DNA of 64,000 nucleotides from Deroplatys truncata (Eukaryota > Arthropoda > Insecta > Mantodea > Mantidae): NCBI GenBank assembly GCA_030765065.1, contig CM060975.1:258921816-258985815 (forward strand), read 5' to 3'. Positions 34,285-45,569 of the stretch are shown piece by piece. Position 1 is the first letter of the stretch, and each line of letters starts with the position of its first letter. A program made the translations under genes and the position numbers. The notes below the pieces were generated by a model. That model made no database searches. It was not told where the DNA came from and saw nothing but the letters and a program-made list of their open reading frames with translations.

Positions 34285-37240
34285 GTGACTGCAATATATC
34301 TGCAACCCTTCAGTTCAATTCATCCTATTACAGATGTCCAAGAGAGAGAGAGTACAAATCGAGGCGAAACCAGCCATCTCAGTGATTCTATTTATCACCC
34401 TAAATTTCTTCACTACAAATCTCAACTTCGTGAATTGCAACTAAATATCATAAATTCTGACTCTTAGGCTCCATATAACGACGAATTATCCTTTGAATAA
34501 AATGCAGTACTCCATTCGTGCAAGAATACCAGTCCTGGCCCTGATGGAATTCCTCTAACTTCTGCCACTTGAAGGAAAAATGTATGTTGTATTAACCTGG
34601 GTACTTAAAGTACTTACAGTATTGTAAGACGCCATTGGGGCATGTCATCTCAAAATGAATTTGAGAGCTCCTTGTGGCTTGCCGGAAAAAATGCGAGTCA
34701 GTTGGGGGATTTAATGTGTTCCGGCATGTTGCCATGGTGGCTCAGTTGGTTAGAGCACCTGGAAGAGCCGTGGTTTAAATTCCGGTTATGGCATTGAACA
34801 TTTTCAGTCTGATTCTACCTTTACATAGCCTCCCTTAAAATTATCGACCAATAGCACTAGACTCAAGTCTGTGAAAACTGATGGAGAAAATTATTAACAA
34901 ACGCCTAAAATGACAATGGAAAGCCAATAGTTTTTTAACCCTTTTAAACAGCACTGTTCTACACCAGATGCCATAAGTATGTTAGAATCTAATATGTAAG
35001 AAGCTTCTAGGGACAGAATTCATCTCAGACTTTTAAGCTTTGATATATAAAAGGCTTATGCAATGAGATGGAAGAGGCACATTCTCAAAACGTTAATTGA
35101 TCATGGAAGTTTCAGAAATCTGATACACTTTATGTACAACTTTTTACAGGATTGACAAATTCAAGTGCAGATGAATGGTACCACGTCCAGTATTTTCCAC
35201 ATTGTAAACGGAACTATCCTAAGTGTTACCTTATTCTTAGTAGCAGTTAATGGCATACCGAATATAATAAGTCCAACAGTTAGTGTGAATCTCTTTGCAG
35301 ACGTTTTAGGTATGTGTTGCTCAGGAAAAAATCCAGAAACTACACAGTAAGTTTACAAAGTACAATTAAGGCACAGGGGGAATGGACTCCTACAAGTTTC
35401 AGATTCTCTGCAACCAAATCCAGATCTGTTACCGTCTCCAGAGACAAAGTCCAAATTTTTCTCTATCGGTAAACATGAATAACCAAAAATCTCAAACACC
35501 AGTACTCTAAAGTTGCTTGAATTGAGCAATATGTCAGTAGATTTACTAGCGTGTAAAAGAACTGCGGCACGAAATTCTGGCCTCACCGGCGGCGCTGTTA
35601 TGATCCTGGCCATTGACAGCGTCGTTAACAAACAATATAATATATTGACCTGTGACGAAAACCTCATGGTCTCATCATATCCGATCTATACGTGAGGACT
35701 GATTCAGAAGACTTAACATCCTGAGATGTTTAGCGGCTCAAAATTGGGGGACAGACTATCACTTCTTGCTCTCTTCCTATAGAGCCATCATACGCTCAGC
35801 GTTAGATTACGGATCCATCATCTACGCATCGGCCAAACAGTCTATGTTGCAAACGTTGGACTCCATTCAATCATCCGCATTACGCATAGCCCTCGGAGCA
35901 TTCAGACGTAGCCCAACAGCAAGTCTCCAAATCGAAACCGACAACCCACTTCTGACTTTCAGAAGAAAAAGTGACATACAGACCATAGTCTGGATATTTC
36001 TGTATATATACATGAAACTGTTTTTTCATCTACAACCTCGTCTTCAAAATATTCATCATTCCAATGGAGATACCAGTTTATCTTAAATTATATCGAGTTC
36101 CCGATACCACCAATACTGGAGGAATTAAATACCAAAATAAACATGGAACTCAACAAAAAAGAAAAATCCGTCGTTAGTGAAAATGTGTGATATTTCAATA
36201 CACGTAAGCCAAGCACTTATTCACAGAGGCTCAAAATCGAATCACGGATGTCTATGTGCAGTGACCACAGTAACTATCTGCATTGCTTCCCATCGCTTCT
36301 CTGACAAGTTTTCAATTTTTTCCTACAAACTACTGGCCCTCAGGGAAGCACTATCATATATTATAAGTTATAACATCTGATACCAAATACTCTCTAAAGT
36401 TTACTGGTTTCCAAAGCTCTCTTCAAGCAATAAAATCGATTCACACACGCTATGGTTCATGGTATTCACCACCTCTTCCAGTCTGTTTTCACTAAGGGCT
36501 ACCATGCAGCTCTTCTCGTTTGGATCCCATCACATGTTGGCATAATGGGCAATGAAGTAGCGGATTCCATGGCTAAAAGAGCTGTATTTCAAAACTCCGT
36601 TGATTGCTCCATAAGGAATTCTACGCAATAACTGGAGACTCCATTGGCTTTCTTCTCCCGATAACAAACTTCACACAACTAGGAACAACGAAATGAAACC
36701 TTTTTCTTACAGTGCCATTAAACGCCAAGATCAAATCATAGCAACAAGAACTCGCATAGATCATTCAAGACTTACTCATACTCATCTCGTTACTAAAGGT
36801 GAAACACGAAATGTCCATTCTGCTCTGCTATCGTGACACTAGAACACAGGGTCACAAAATGCCGACAAATGACCTCAAGAGGAAAAAATATGGAATTCTC
36901 ATCGAACTCCATAGAGGAATTGAAAATCAGCATCAGCTTATTTCTAGTTGAGGAGGATCTTACTCATTCACAATGGATTACTAAATAAACTGTAAATCAA
37001 TCATATCATATACTATACTAATCATTAAATGTCATTTTATATAGTTACTGTCTCACTAATCAACTGTATTATCATTCACCACAGTATTACTGTGTACTTC
37101 ACTCGATGTGATACTTAATGTGCCCCCAACATAAATGAGAAGTGTATAGTATGCTACTTGCTCTATTATATATTACCTTGTAAAAGCCGCTGTAAGACCT
37201 AAGATGTTTTTGCGACTATAAATAAATTAAAAAATAAACA
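34285..37240 (+). mobile_element. LINE with RT and RNase H, decayed
   Basis: A 5'-truncated ORF2 of I/Jockey type on the plus strand. Domains appear in order: RT entry (NTSPGPDGIP, about 34525-34555), YRPIAL-like block and MEKIINKRLK (about 34850-34910), KAYAM (about 35050), SVTLFLVAVNGIP (about 35220-35255), and the catalytic block as LFADVLGM (35293-35316), with V replacing the second D. Then come the thumb (YRAIIRSALDYGSIIYAS, about 35780-35835), RNase H (LLALREALSYI, about 36330-36362; WIPSHVGIMGNE, about 36520-36555) and a decayed C-terminal knuckle (about 36810-36870). RNase H favours the I group. It ends in a TAAATAAATTAAAAAATAAA tail. Many stops and frameshifts are present, and a SINE interrupts the RT. 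Confidence 0.85.
34729..34832 (+). mobile_element. tRNA-derived SINE (family W), copy 3
   Basis: Head GTGGCTCAGTTGGTTAGAGC (A box) and GTGGTTTAAATTCCGG (B box), then the W-type tail (GGCATTGAACATTTTCAG, TGATTCTACCTTTAC). It lies within LINE RT sequence. About 150 bases before it (34575-34728) also fail to look like LINE and may belong to an insertion. Confidence 0.7.
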
Positions 37241-37244
37241 TAAC

Positions 37245-37395
37245 ACATGTGTATTGAAATCATTTTTGTCGACATTTATCACGTTTAACACGAAGCAACA
37301 AACTGTGTTTTAATGAATGATTTACACACAGAATAACTATAAAAATAAATTATAGTGGATAAAGTCACGTAGTTGTAACATAAAATTCTGTTTTA
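37245..37395 (-). repeat. AGTAA-family, old 5'-end fragment
   Basis: A diverged inverted 5' end (TTTATCACGTTTAACACGAAG ... GGATAAAGTCACG). It begins directly after the LINE tail. Confidence 0.4.
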
Positions 37396-37699
37396 TAGAA
37401 ACTTAATAACAATATTTGAAAACGGTAGGTTATTTATTACTGATCATTCACATATAATGTATTGATTGCATGCTAGTAGTGCGAAACTGAAATTAATATT
37501 TGGTATTCAGAAATAAGGTAAATCCAATAACATGTCTGGATATTACGCCATAGGGTTGCCCATAAATATCTGCGTGGATGAAGAAAGTAAAAGGAAATAT
37601 GGCATAAATAATACATTTTCTAAGATCATTTTTGTGAATTTCCAGTTTCACGCAATATCATGAAAGTGAAGTCTTAACGGTGATTTAAAAATGCTTCAA

Positions 37700-38012
37700 G
37701 ATATATTTAGTTCTTTTTTCTTCTTTTTTTCACACATATCTTTTGGCAGAGGTTTTACTCAGAGCACTGAATCGCCTTCTCCCAAAATGGACGGTGGAAT
37801 AGAACAGCAACAGTTTGATATTCATCTCATGGTGTTTTTTCGAGTTATGCTGTTCAAAAATGGACATATGCATTTGCGCTTGCGCACACCCGCTTGTACA
37901 CGGACTTTTTTTTTTTTTCCAAAACATCTTTTTATGGATTTGCAGAGCTTCTAAGCATACATCCGCGTGGTATCTCGGAATCAATTTTTTTTTGGTCGAA
38001 TAATATTGTAAA
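37700..38012 (+). repeat. AGTAA-family, old 3' fragment
   Basis: Contains the blocks on either side of the microsatellite: GAGTTATGCTGTTC, CACACGG-like sequence, CCAAAACATCTTTTTATGGATT and TCTCGGAATCAATTTTTTTTTGG. The microsatellite is degraded to mixed GC/CA sequence. Confidence 0.55.
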
Positions 38013-38721
38013 CTGCAGAGCAAATAATATGTACGCAAATGATACAGCATACATTACTTGCTGGTGTTGGGGCAGCGTTATTCTATCACGCGTTCTCATA
38101 ACATGTGTATTATAATATGAATACACATTAGAAGTGGTATTCATTGTATGTTGTAGAATATTATGCAAATGTTTAGTGCCAAAGTAGTTTGAACCAAACA
38201 TACCACTTTTTAAAATCCAGTCCAACACCTGGTATTATAAACATTATAAAATAACCATATTAATTAAATCTACTAAGAGAATAGAAAGTAAAATGGTAAT
38301 CGTTGTCATAAGTAATACTGCGAGTGATTTGGAGGTTATCTAGAGAGTTGTATTAGGGTTATTCCACGATTAAAACGTAAAAAAAAACTTTGTAAATAAT
38401 AGACATCATTGTCACATGCAGAATAAGATACATGCTTGTAAATAGTTCGGTTTAAAATATCGTTGAGTAGTTCTATTGTTTAAAAACAAGCAACTATCGT
38501 ATGGCCTAGAGAGTATACCAACAGAATCAAACGAGAACGTATCTAATCTCAAAAGTAAAGGAAGCTTTAATCAGTAAGTAAATAAAATACAAAAGTTTTG
38601 CAACAACTACATACATATAAGTTTGTCCTAGACCAAATAAAGAGATCTTCCATCCCGTTTAGAGTTAAAGAAAGGAGGTTAGCAAATACAATATCACTTT
38701 TGGGGAAGCAATACTTAAAAA
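38013..38721. other. Unassigned stretch
   Basis: No gene or repeat recognised. Frames at 37815-38228 on both strands are low-complexity or lie over repeat DNA. Confidence 0.35.
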
Positions 38722-39160
38722 TCTGATGTGATGCATTCACATGATTTTTTCTACTTTTGTATACACTAGTTTTACAACAGCTTATTTTTCTATCTATTCC
38801 TATTTATCGAGATAAACGTTCATTACACATTTATACGTTTTTCTGGGTACAACAAGGACACAGTAGGCCAAAGCGATAGTCAAATTTTTAAAAAGGGAAT
38901 TCTATGCTCTTTGCATGATCACCACAGAAAACGAATAGCGACGTATGCTTGAAAAAAGTACTTAAATACTTGAACAGTTTAAACAAATAACAAAGAATAT
39001 CTCAGAAATTGCTAACGCAAAAAAAAATCATTCCACATAAATTGTGCTTTAACGAGATCTATATGTGTGTTGTGTAAAGATTTTGTATACCTCTTACGGT
39101 TTACCATTATAACAAGTCCTTCAGAATGAAGAGGACTGCACAGGGAAATCGTAGAAAATT

Positions 39161-40205
39161 TGCGACGGTATTACTTATAATGTTTGTGTATTTGTGTTTA
39201 CTCCACGTGGTGAAGCCATTTTGTGACGTGATTCTTTGTTAGGTTTGTTAGCTCCATCTGGTGTTAGCAATTTGCGTCAGTATTAATGTTTGTTTGAAAG
39301 AATGCTACTGTTATTTTATTTAGTTTTGGTTCTCTGTCCTCCGGCTAGCTATGATCTTTTTGGTCGAGCACTTCTCTTTATACAGGTTGTGTAAACGGAA
39401 AGGAATCTTTTATCCAAAGATAACACTGATGAAGGAATTTGTTTTACACTTTTATTGTCGAACACATTTACTATCACATTTTACACATTAATCTTGACCT
39501 TCGCCAAACTGAAACTGTTATAATAACTTCATTACTGATCATTCTTAATTCCCGTACTTCAACCTTTTGTATAATTAACTTTACAACACTTTAGATTTTT
39601 CATAACTCTGCTACGCGTAACTTGCGAATCGATAGTCGACGTGTACTGTACAAATATTTCTGCTGGACTGAGGGCGACGTGTAACGTACAAATGTTTTCG
39701 ACGAACTGACGGACTGAAGGCGACGTGTAGCATACAAATATTTTCGGTGAACTGACGGACTGAAGGCGACGTGTAGCATACAAATATTTTCGGTGAACTG
39801 ACGGGTCTACCTCTAACCTAGCCCTTTTTATACTCCTACACCCCGATATGCCTAAAGATTATAACTGAGTTACTTTTGGCTAATAAAACGCGCCAACATT
39901 AGCGTCTATTTTTATATCCAATGAAAATGATGAATACATATGCTCTAGGGAAAATGTTCCAGCAAATTCTAAAGAAAAACGCACCAGCATTACGTAACTT
40001 CCTCGTCTCTAATAATGATAACAGCTCACCCCCTCGCTGCATTATTGCACGCTATTATTGTCAGTTTCAGTAAGGCAGTATAAACTTACTTCTCAACAAT
40101 AATTACAATCAACAAATATCTCAAATCAATGTCACATAAAAATGCATATTCATACTATAATCATTCTTTACATTTAAATAATTTATGACACAAATTACTG
40201 CATCA
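39161..40205 (-). mobile_element. Solo LTR (Ty3/Gypsy-like), copy 1
   Basis: 1045 bp, TG...CA ends, with 4 bp duplications AATT at 39157-39160 and 40206-40209. The same sequence occurs inverted at 56422-57412 with a different duplication, which confirms both borders. A TATA-like promoter lies near 39823-39833 and a tandem repeat just downstream of it (in LTR sense). No internal retroelement sequence is present. It is a fossil of moderate age, younger than the AGTAA copy it splits. The 4 bp duplication suggests Ty3/Gypsy but does not prove it. Confidence 0.8.
39640..39805 (-). repeat. Tandem repeat inside the solo LTR
   Basis: About three and a half units of 46-48 bp built on GGCGACGTGTAGCATACAAA. 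The matching part of the other LTR holds fewer units. It sits next to the LTR promoter. Confidence 0.8.
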
Positions 40206-40573
40206 AATTCGAGACATACAATTGGAGATACTTTAAACATATGGTATTTTAATAAAATCTTTAGAGCCATTTTTGAGAAAATAAACGATAAGGCAAATTT
40301 TTCCATATAAAGAGAGTTTGGGGCGGGGGATTTTCTTGAAGATCGTCGTGTTGTATCCTTGGAAGACACTGAACTTGATTACCAAGTTTGGTATTTATCT
40401 GACTTTTCTATTTGAGCTATGCTATTCACACACACACACACACACACACGAGTGTTTTTACAAAAGTGCTCTTTTTGGGATTCAGGATTCAGAGAATCTC
40501 AAAACGTGTATTTCCCGTAAAATTTCGTTTGAGTTGTTGGGTGAATGCAATTCTTCCGTAGAGATAGTAAAAA

Positions 40574-41675
40574 TCTGATGTGTTACACTCACATGACTTT
40601 CTCTACTCTTGTACAAACTACTTTTACAAACGCTTATTCTCCATCTACTTCATGTTAAACGAGATAAACATTTGCAGACTCTATCTTATTGCTAGTTTTC
40701 TTGTAGATGTAAGGGGAATATATATTTAGAAGGGCAATATAGAAATACAGTAGCCTTTAAGCACATACATATCTCTTAATAGCTGGTTGATAGGTGCAGC
40801 ACCATTCCCTTTGCCACAGATTAATACTCTTTGCATATCCAAGACAAAAAATGAAAAATGAATTCCCATTTGAGAAAATAAGTATTGAAAATTTTAAGGG
40901 AATAACAAGCAATATCTCGAAAATCGTTCACTCAACAAAAAAACTGTATATGACATAAATTGTGTATTTTAACGCGATCTACATTTTTTGTGTAGTAAAA
41001 TTTTGTCTATCTCTTAGTTTACCAGTTATGCAAAAGTCGTTTTCAATAAAGAATACTTTCGGAGACATTCCCAGAAAATTCGAGATATACATTTCATTTT
41101 TCATGATAATATCTTAAACATATGATATTTTAATCAAAATCGTTAAAAAAAAAGATTATGCTGTTATCCCTAAGGTAATTTAATCTTTAAATCATCAACT
41201 ATGGATCTTAAAACTTAATATAGTATTAAACTCAAAAAAGAGTTCATTTTATCTTTTAATCACCCCAATTAAATATATGGGTTTTCCAGATTGATTATTG
41301 AAGTTTTTGCTAGTAATTTCTGTTTTAACAATGTTTATATCATAGAGAGAAAATTTAAATTTTCGAAAAATGTTCCATGTAAAGGGTAGTCTGGGGTGGG
41401 GAATTTTCTTGAAAACCTTCGTGTCGCATCTCTGGAAGATACTGAACCTAAATACCAAGTTTGGTGTTTATCCGACTGTTCGTTTCTGAGTTATGCTGTT
41501 CACAGGCGCGCGCACACACACATACACACACACACACACACACGGACATGTTTCCAGAAATGCTTTTTTTGATTCAGGGGGTCTCAAAACATATATTTCC
41601 GGTGAAATCTCGGTATCGAATTTTTGGGTGGAATACAATACTTCCCCTACTTACTATACGTAGTAGAGAAAGTAA
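40574..41675 (+). repeat. AGTAA-family copy P, split by a mitochondrial insert
   Basis: A young copy, head to tail with copy O. Family sequence runs 40574 to about 41145 and resumes at about 41350 to the 3' terminus at 41675. A few tens of bases of family sequence around the insertion (the GAGCCATTTTTGAG block) are missing. CA microsatellite at about 41513-41543. Confidence 0.85.
41154..41346 (-). pseudogene. NUMT: mitochondrial 16S rRNA fragment
   Basis: GATTATGCTGTTATCCCTAA and the following GGTAATTTAATC are the reverse complement of the universally conserved peptidyl-transferase segment of large-subunit rRNA, in its insect mitochondrial form. CACCCCAATTAAATAT about 100 bases on is another typical mitochondrial 16S stretch. 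About 190 bases, rRNA sense on the minus strand. It is a nuclear copy because both sides are the same interrupted nuclear repeat (copy P). No protein is encoded. Confidence 0.85.
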
Positions 41676-42892
41676 AAAGACCATAATTTTTCAGTGAATA
41701 ACGCCCGTACGCTTATACGTGATTGCTCCGCATTAGACGATGCATCTATATGTGGAACAGTCATAACTCACGGTACACAGTATTTTCAGAATGCATGCCG
41801 TACTGTTGCTGTAAATTTAAAACCCAAGCCATATGTTTAATTTACATTTCACGAAGTGTTATGTTAGTTTTAATATCTCCGTAGGTATTAATGAGCTTCT
41901 CGTATTTAACCAATTGGTATATGAGGTATTTGAGTATCACTCTGCAAATGGTTGAAAATTCTTCAGTAATTTTAACGACTTTCAACAGCGCTCTTTCAAG
42001 CGTTAGAAAATAAGTTTTTAACGAGCTATCCATTCTTAGCTTCTGAAGCTCGTCACTATCGATCTCAATAGGCAAACACCGCGAAACTTTGTAATCACAT
42101 GCGTTGCACCTTTGCAGGCGTGATTTACCCTGTCACTTCCCCATCCAATTTTCCAACTGAATGGGCTTCTAAAACAGCCTCCCTCACAGTAGAAGGTGGG
42201 ACCGCGCAAGTAATATTTGCAAAGCCTGAGCGAATCTTTATAGAATGTACGTGACTAGGCAAGTCATATACCCACAGTCATGCAGAATTTTTGTTCTTTT
42301 ACAGCTTTTCTCCTCGTATTTTTCTTTCACTGTGAGCAGAGTGAATGGCCGTAATCGTCATTCTGCGGTTGTATAACGTTAGTCTCACCGAAAGGTTCTA
42401 CATCGGCTTCAAGTCCAAGTCTACAGCCAAAATTTGAAAACTGTAATGTTTGGCTAAATGCTAATCCAAGGAAGTGAAGTTCTATCCATTGAAGCACAGC
42501 ATTTTCTGTATGAGGGAGTACAGAGTTTTGCATGTGCTCATAGAGAGCTAAGAATAAACCAAACACATTATAGCATTTCTTGCAAGGGAAGTACTTAAGT
42601 CACTAGAACCTGAATATTTTGAAAATTGGTTACTGGGTAGTTTCACGTTCGTTGATTCACATGATGCCATTCTTCCGTTTCGCAGATGTCTGCTTTAGCC
42701 ATAGCTACCTTCCAAAATGCGTGTGTTGTGCATAAATATAGTTTGGAGTGAAAAGGTAACATTAGAACTGCTTGATACTATTGAACAACGTTACGCAATA
42801 GATACAAGTTCTCTAACATTCATAGAGCAGCTACACTGCACGGCTTCTCCTTCATTTTAAATTTTATAAGTGATCCTATTCTATTGCTGCTA
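41676..42892. other. Unassigned stretch
   Basis: No repeat recognised. Minus frames at 41842-42075 and 42327-42566 (about 78 codons each) show no known domain. Confidence 0.35.
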
Positions 42893-43053
42893 TGAGGGCT
42901 ATTTTTTTTCAACCTCCGATCGCGCAGGAGCGCAACCACACGAGCGGTGGAAACTGTTTGTGCGTGGAGGGCGACTGCGCATGTCCCCCACTCTACCCTC
43001 AGGCACAGCCAACTTCACCATGCCATTGTGAACCTAGTTTTTGGCACGGAAAT

Positions 43054-44140
43054 ATGGTCACTACGATTGACTCTCTCGCCAAATGTGAGGCGTAGTGTGA
43101 TTCGGTTCCTTCAAGCAGAAGGGAATAGTGCAGCTGATATCCACCGATGTATGAGTCGGGTATACGGTCCGAACTTATGAGTGATGGTGTTGTGCGTGAA
43201 TGGTGCAGGAAGTTTAACGAAGGCCGGACCGATGTTCACGATGAAGGAGGTCAAGACGCAAGTCTATCTCTGCAGATGACATTGTTCAGCAAATTGACAA
43301 GAAGTTCGGAACGACCGAAGGTTTACCATAAGCGTGTTGAGTGAGAAATTTCCTGCACTTTCAAGATCATATGTTTACAAGATCATAACAGAGCACCTAC
43401 ACAATGGAAATTGTGCGCTCGGTGGGTTCCGAAGATGTTGTCTGAGGACCACAAAAGTCGCCGGGGCAGCAGCGTTGACGTTTCTCACCCGTTATGAGGC
43501 TCAAGGTGGCGATTTGTTAATGAAAATTGTGACTGGCGATGGGACCTGGGTTCATTATGCAACCCCTGAAACAAAAGAACAATCTCGTCAATAGGTGCGC
43601 GCGCGTGCGCGCACACACACACACGCACGCACACGCACACGCACACGCACTAACCAAACAAACCCAAAAAGTTTAAGGAAACCTTCAACGACAAGAAGAT
43701 GGCTTCAGTCTTATGGGACCAAGAAGGTGTGTTGCTGGAGGAGTTTCTGGAATGGGGGTCTACGATCAATGCAACTGTTTATTGCGAGACATTACGACGA
43801 CTGCGGTGAGCCATGCAGAGCAAACGTCTGGGGTTGTCTTGATTCATGACAATGCCCGCCCTCACAGTGCTCGTGTCACCCAACAAATTCTTCAGGAATT
43901 TCGATGGGACATTTTCGACCACCCGCCGTACAGCCCTGATTTGGCACCGAGTGATTTTCACCTCCTCTCTGGACTGAAAAAATGGCTGGGAGGGCGGAAG
44001 TTCGAGAATGATGAAGTCCTTCAAACCTCCGTACCTATCTTAACTCACTGGCGGCAACATACTGTGCAGAGGGGATCGAAAAACTTGTCCACAGGTATGA
44101 CAAATGCCTCAACCTTAATGGCGATTATGTTGAAAAGTAA
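43054..44140 (+). pseudogene. Mariner transposase (DD34D), broken
   Basis: The N-terminal helix-turn-helix region is in fragments (VIRFLQAEGNSAADIHRCM, then MSDGVVREWCRKFNEGRTDV in another frame). Catalytic residues are visible: D in IVTGDGTWVHY, D in IHDNARPHSA and D in YSPDLAPSDFHL, with 34 residues between the last two. The natural end is NGDYVEK-stop at 44138. The frame shifts at about 43075, 43180, 43240 and 43330, with another change across the microsatellite. GDGTWV replaces the common GDETWV. The gene cannot be active. Confidence 0.88.
43594..43652 (+). repeat. GC/CA microsatellite inside mariner gene
   Basis: Alternating (GC)n then (CA)n with CG interruptions, in the place where mariner proteins continue after TPETKEQS. 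Pure purine-pyrimidine alternation, a potential Z-DNA former. Confidence 0.9.
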
Positions 44141-44283
44141 ACACATTTGTACCTAACTACCTGTCTTAACTCACTGGCGGCAACATACTGTGCAGAGGGG
44201 ATCGAAAAACTTGTCAACAGGTATGACAAATGCCTCAACCTTAATGGCGATTATGTTGAAAAGTAAACACATTTGTACCTAAC
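44038..44283 (+). repeat. 126 bp tandem duplication in mariner 3' end
   Basis: Two adjacent units (44038-44163 and 44164 onward) differ at only a couple of bases. The duplicated segment includes the transposase C-terminus and part of the 3' untranslated region. Confidence 0.92.
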
Positions 44284-44660
44284 ATTTGGTAATAAATTTA
44301 TTTGGCTATGTACTCCTCTCTTTTAATTATGACCCATCGGAGGTTGAAAAAGAAATAGCCCTCGTACGTCACGTACGTTTAACGCGCCCTTAATCGTTAG
44401 CACAGTATTATTTCTTTCACATAACTATAGGAAGTATTACATTGAAAATATTTCACCTTCTGTTACGTTATCACTCATTTCGACTGTCTTTTTCACAGCT
44501 AATATAGTAAAGTCTTAAATTTCCAGGATCGGTAATTCCCATTTTATTTCTCTAAGTAACCAAACAAATCGTTACGTACATCATTTCCACTTATGCCGCC
44601 TCCCAGCTTCAGGCGGCATTCTACTGGCCTTCACATGTGGAGTTGTATAGCAAAGAGGAG

Positions 44661-45225
44661 GTGCGTGTGTCTGCTTACTTTTTCGCGCATGCAGTGGTGT
44701 CCTGTTTTACGTGCACAATTCTGGATTATTCACATATGAATGCGTAACTTTAAGCACTAGCTTTACTCATCACTTATAGTAACCAAGTTTAAATATATAA
44801 CTAAATAAAACACTGTTTTGCACAATTTCTCCATGAAAAAGTATTTTTAATGGCACTATAATGTGAAACCGAAGTAAATTATATATTCATTTGACAGGGA
44901 GATGAACAGGAGGGACATACCCCTACCTGCCCATATCACTTATGTGCTGGAAGAACTCTGACTCTAAACACAAATGTTCCCACATTTCATGATAGTGTTT
45001 CCAGAGGGCAACGAGTGATTCAGTGCCTAAACGGCTAAATCAGGTAATGGTCAAGGTTGGAGATTGGAGAGTGGCGTGTATAGCGAGGAGGCATCTGTTT
45101 ATCTTTTCGCGCATGCAGTGGCGTCCTGTTTTACAAGCACAATTCTAGATTATTCACATATGAATATACGACTTTGAGCAATGGCTTTACTCGTCATCAC
45201 TTATAATAGCCATGTTTAAATATAT
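44661..45225 (+). repeat. Pair of direct repeats about 150 bp long
   Basis: 44661-44802 and 45081-45225 share TTTTCGCGCATGCAGTGG, TCCTGTTTTAC and GATTATTCACATATGAAT in order, 420 bases apart. They may be a local segmental duplication or the ends of an unknown element. No coding frame lies between. Confidence 0.75.
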
Positions 45226-45569
45226 GTGCGACCACATGATAGTTGGAAATCTGTATGACTAGGATCCAGAGCAGACATGGGCCGTGGGTCATGTTAGAGC
45301 TTAATACATAAATAATTTATGGCATCTATTCAATGTTTTAACTATAATAAATATTAGGGGAAAAAAACATTGCAAGTGTAAAAAGAGTAGGGGGCTTAGT
45401 TGTAAACTATAATCTATGACCGCACTTGGGTTCAGTTCAGCTAGTACCAGCCTAAGAAGCCCGTTTTAACAGCAGCCTTGTCTACATACATGGGGTGGAG
45501 CAAAACTAGTAGTATACACACAGAAGTTTTGTTTCTATTAATATTGAGGCATGAAGAAATTCGATATTC

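Larger units (their letters stand above)
38722..40570 (+). repeat. AGTAA-family copy O, old, split by a solo LTR
   Basis: Parts 38722-39160 and 40206-40570. The split falls in the AGAAAATT/CGAGA block that is continuous in other copies. CA microsatellite at about 40429-40450. It ends GTAGAGATAGTAA and is followed after three A residues by copy P. Confidence 0.8.
42893..44364 (+). mobile_element. Mariner, full length, broken
   Basis: 1472 bp with inverted ends GAGGGCTATTTTTTTTCAAC and GAGGGCTATTTCTTTTTCAA (inward), flanked by TA at 42891-42892 and 44365-44366. It encodes a mariner transposase remnant. The element is longer than usual (about 1.3 kb) because of an internal microsatellite at 43594-43652 and a 126 bp duplication near its right end. 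Confidence 0.92.

Noticed and set aside
35513-36086. Host enzyme-like open frames
   Set aside because: They match successive parts of LINE ORF2 (RT thumb) in order with flanking RT and RNase H motifs.
42892-43180. Host gene encoding a Cys-rich peptide (frame 42892-43095)
   Set aside because: The region is the 5' part of a mariner between its inverted end and its transposase remnant.
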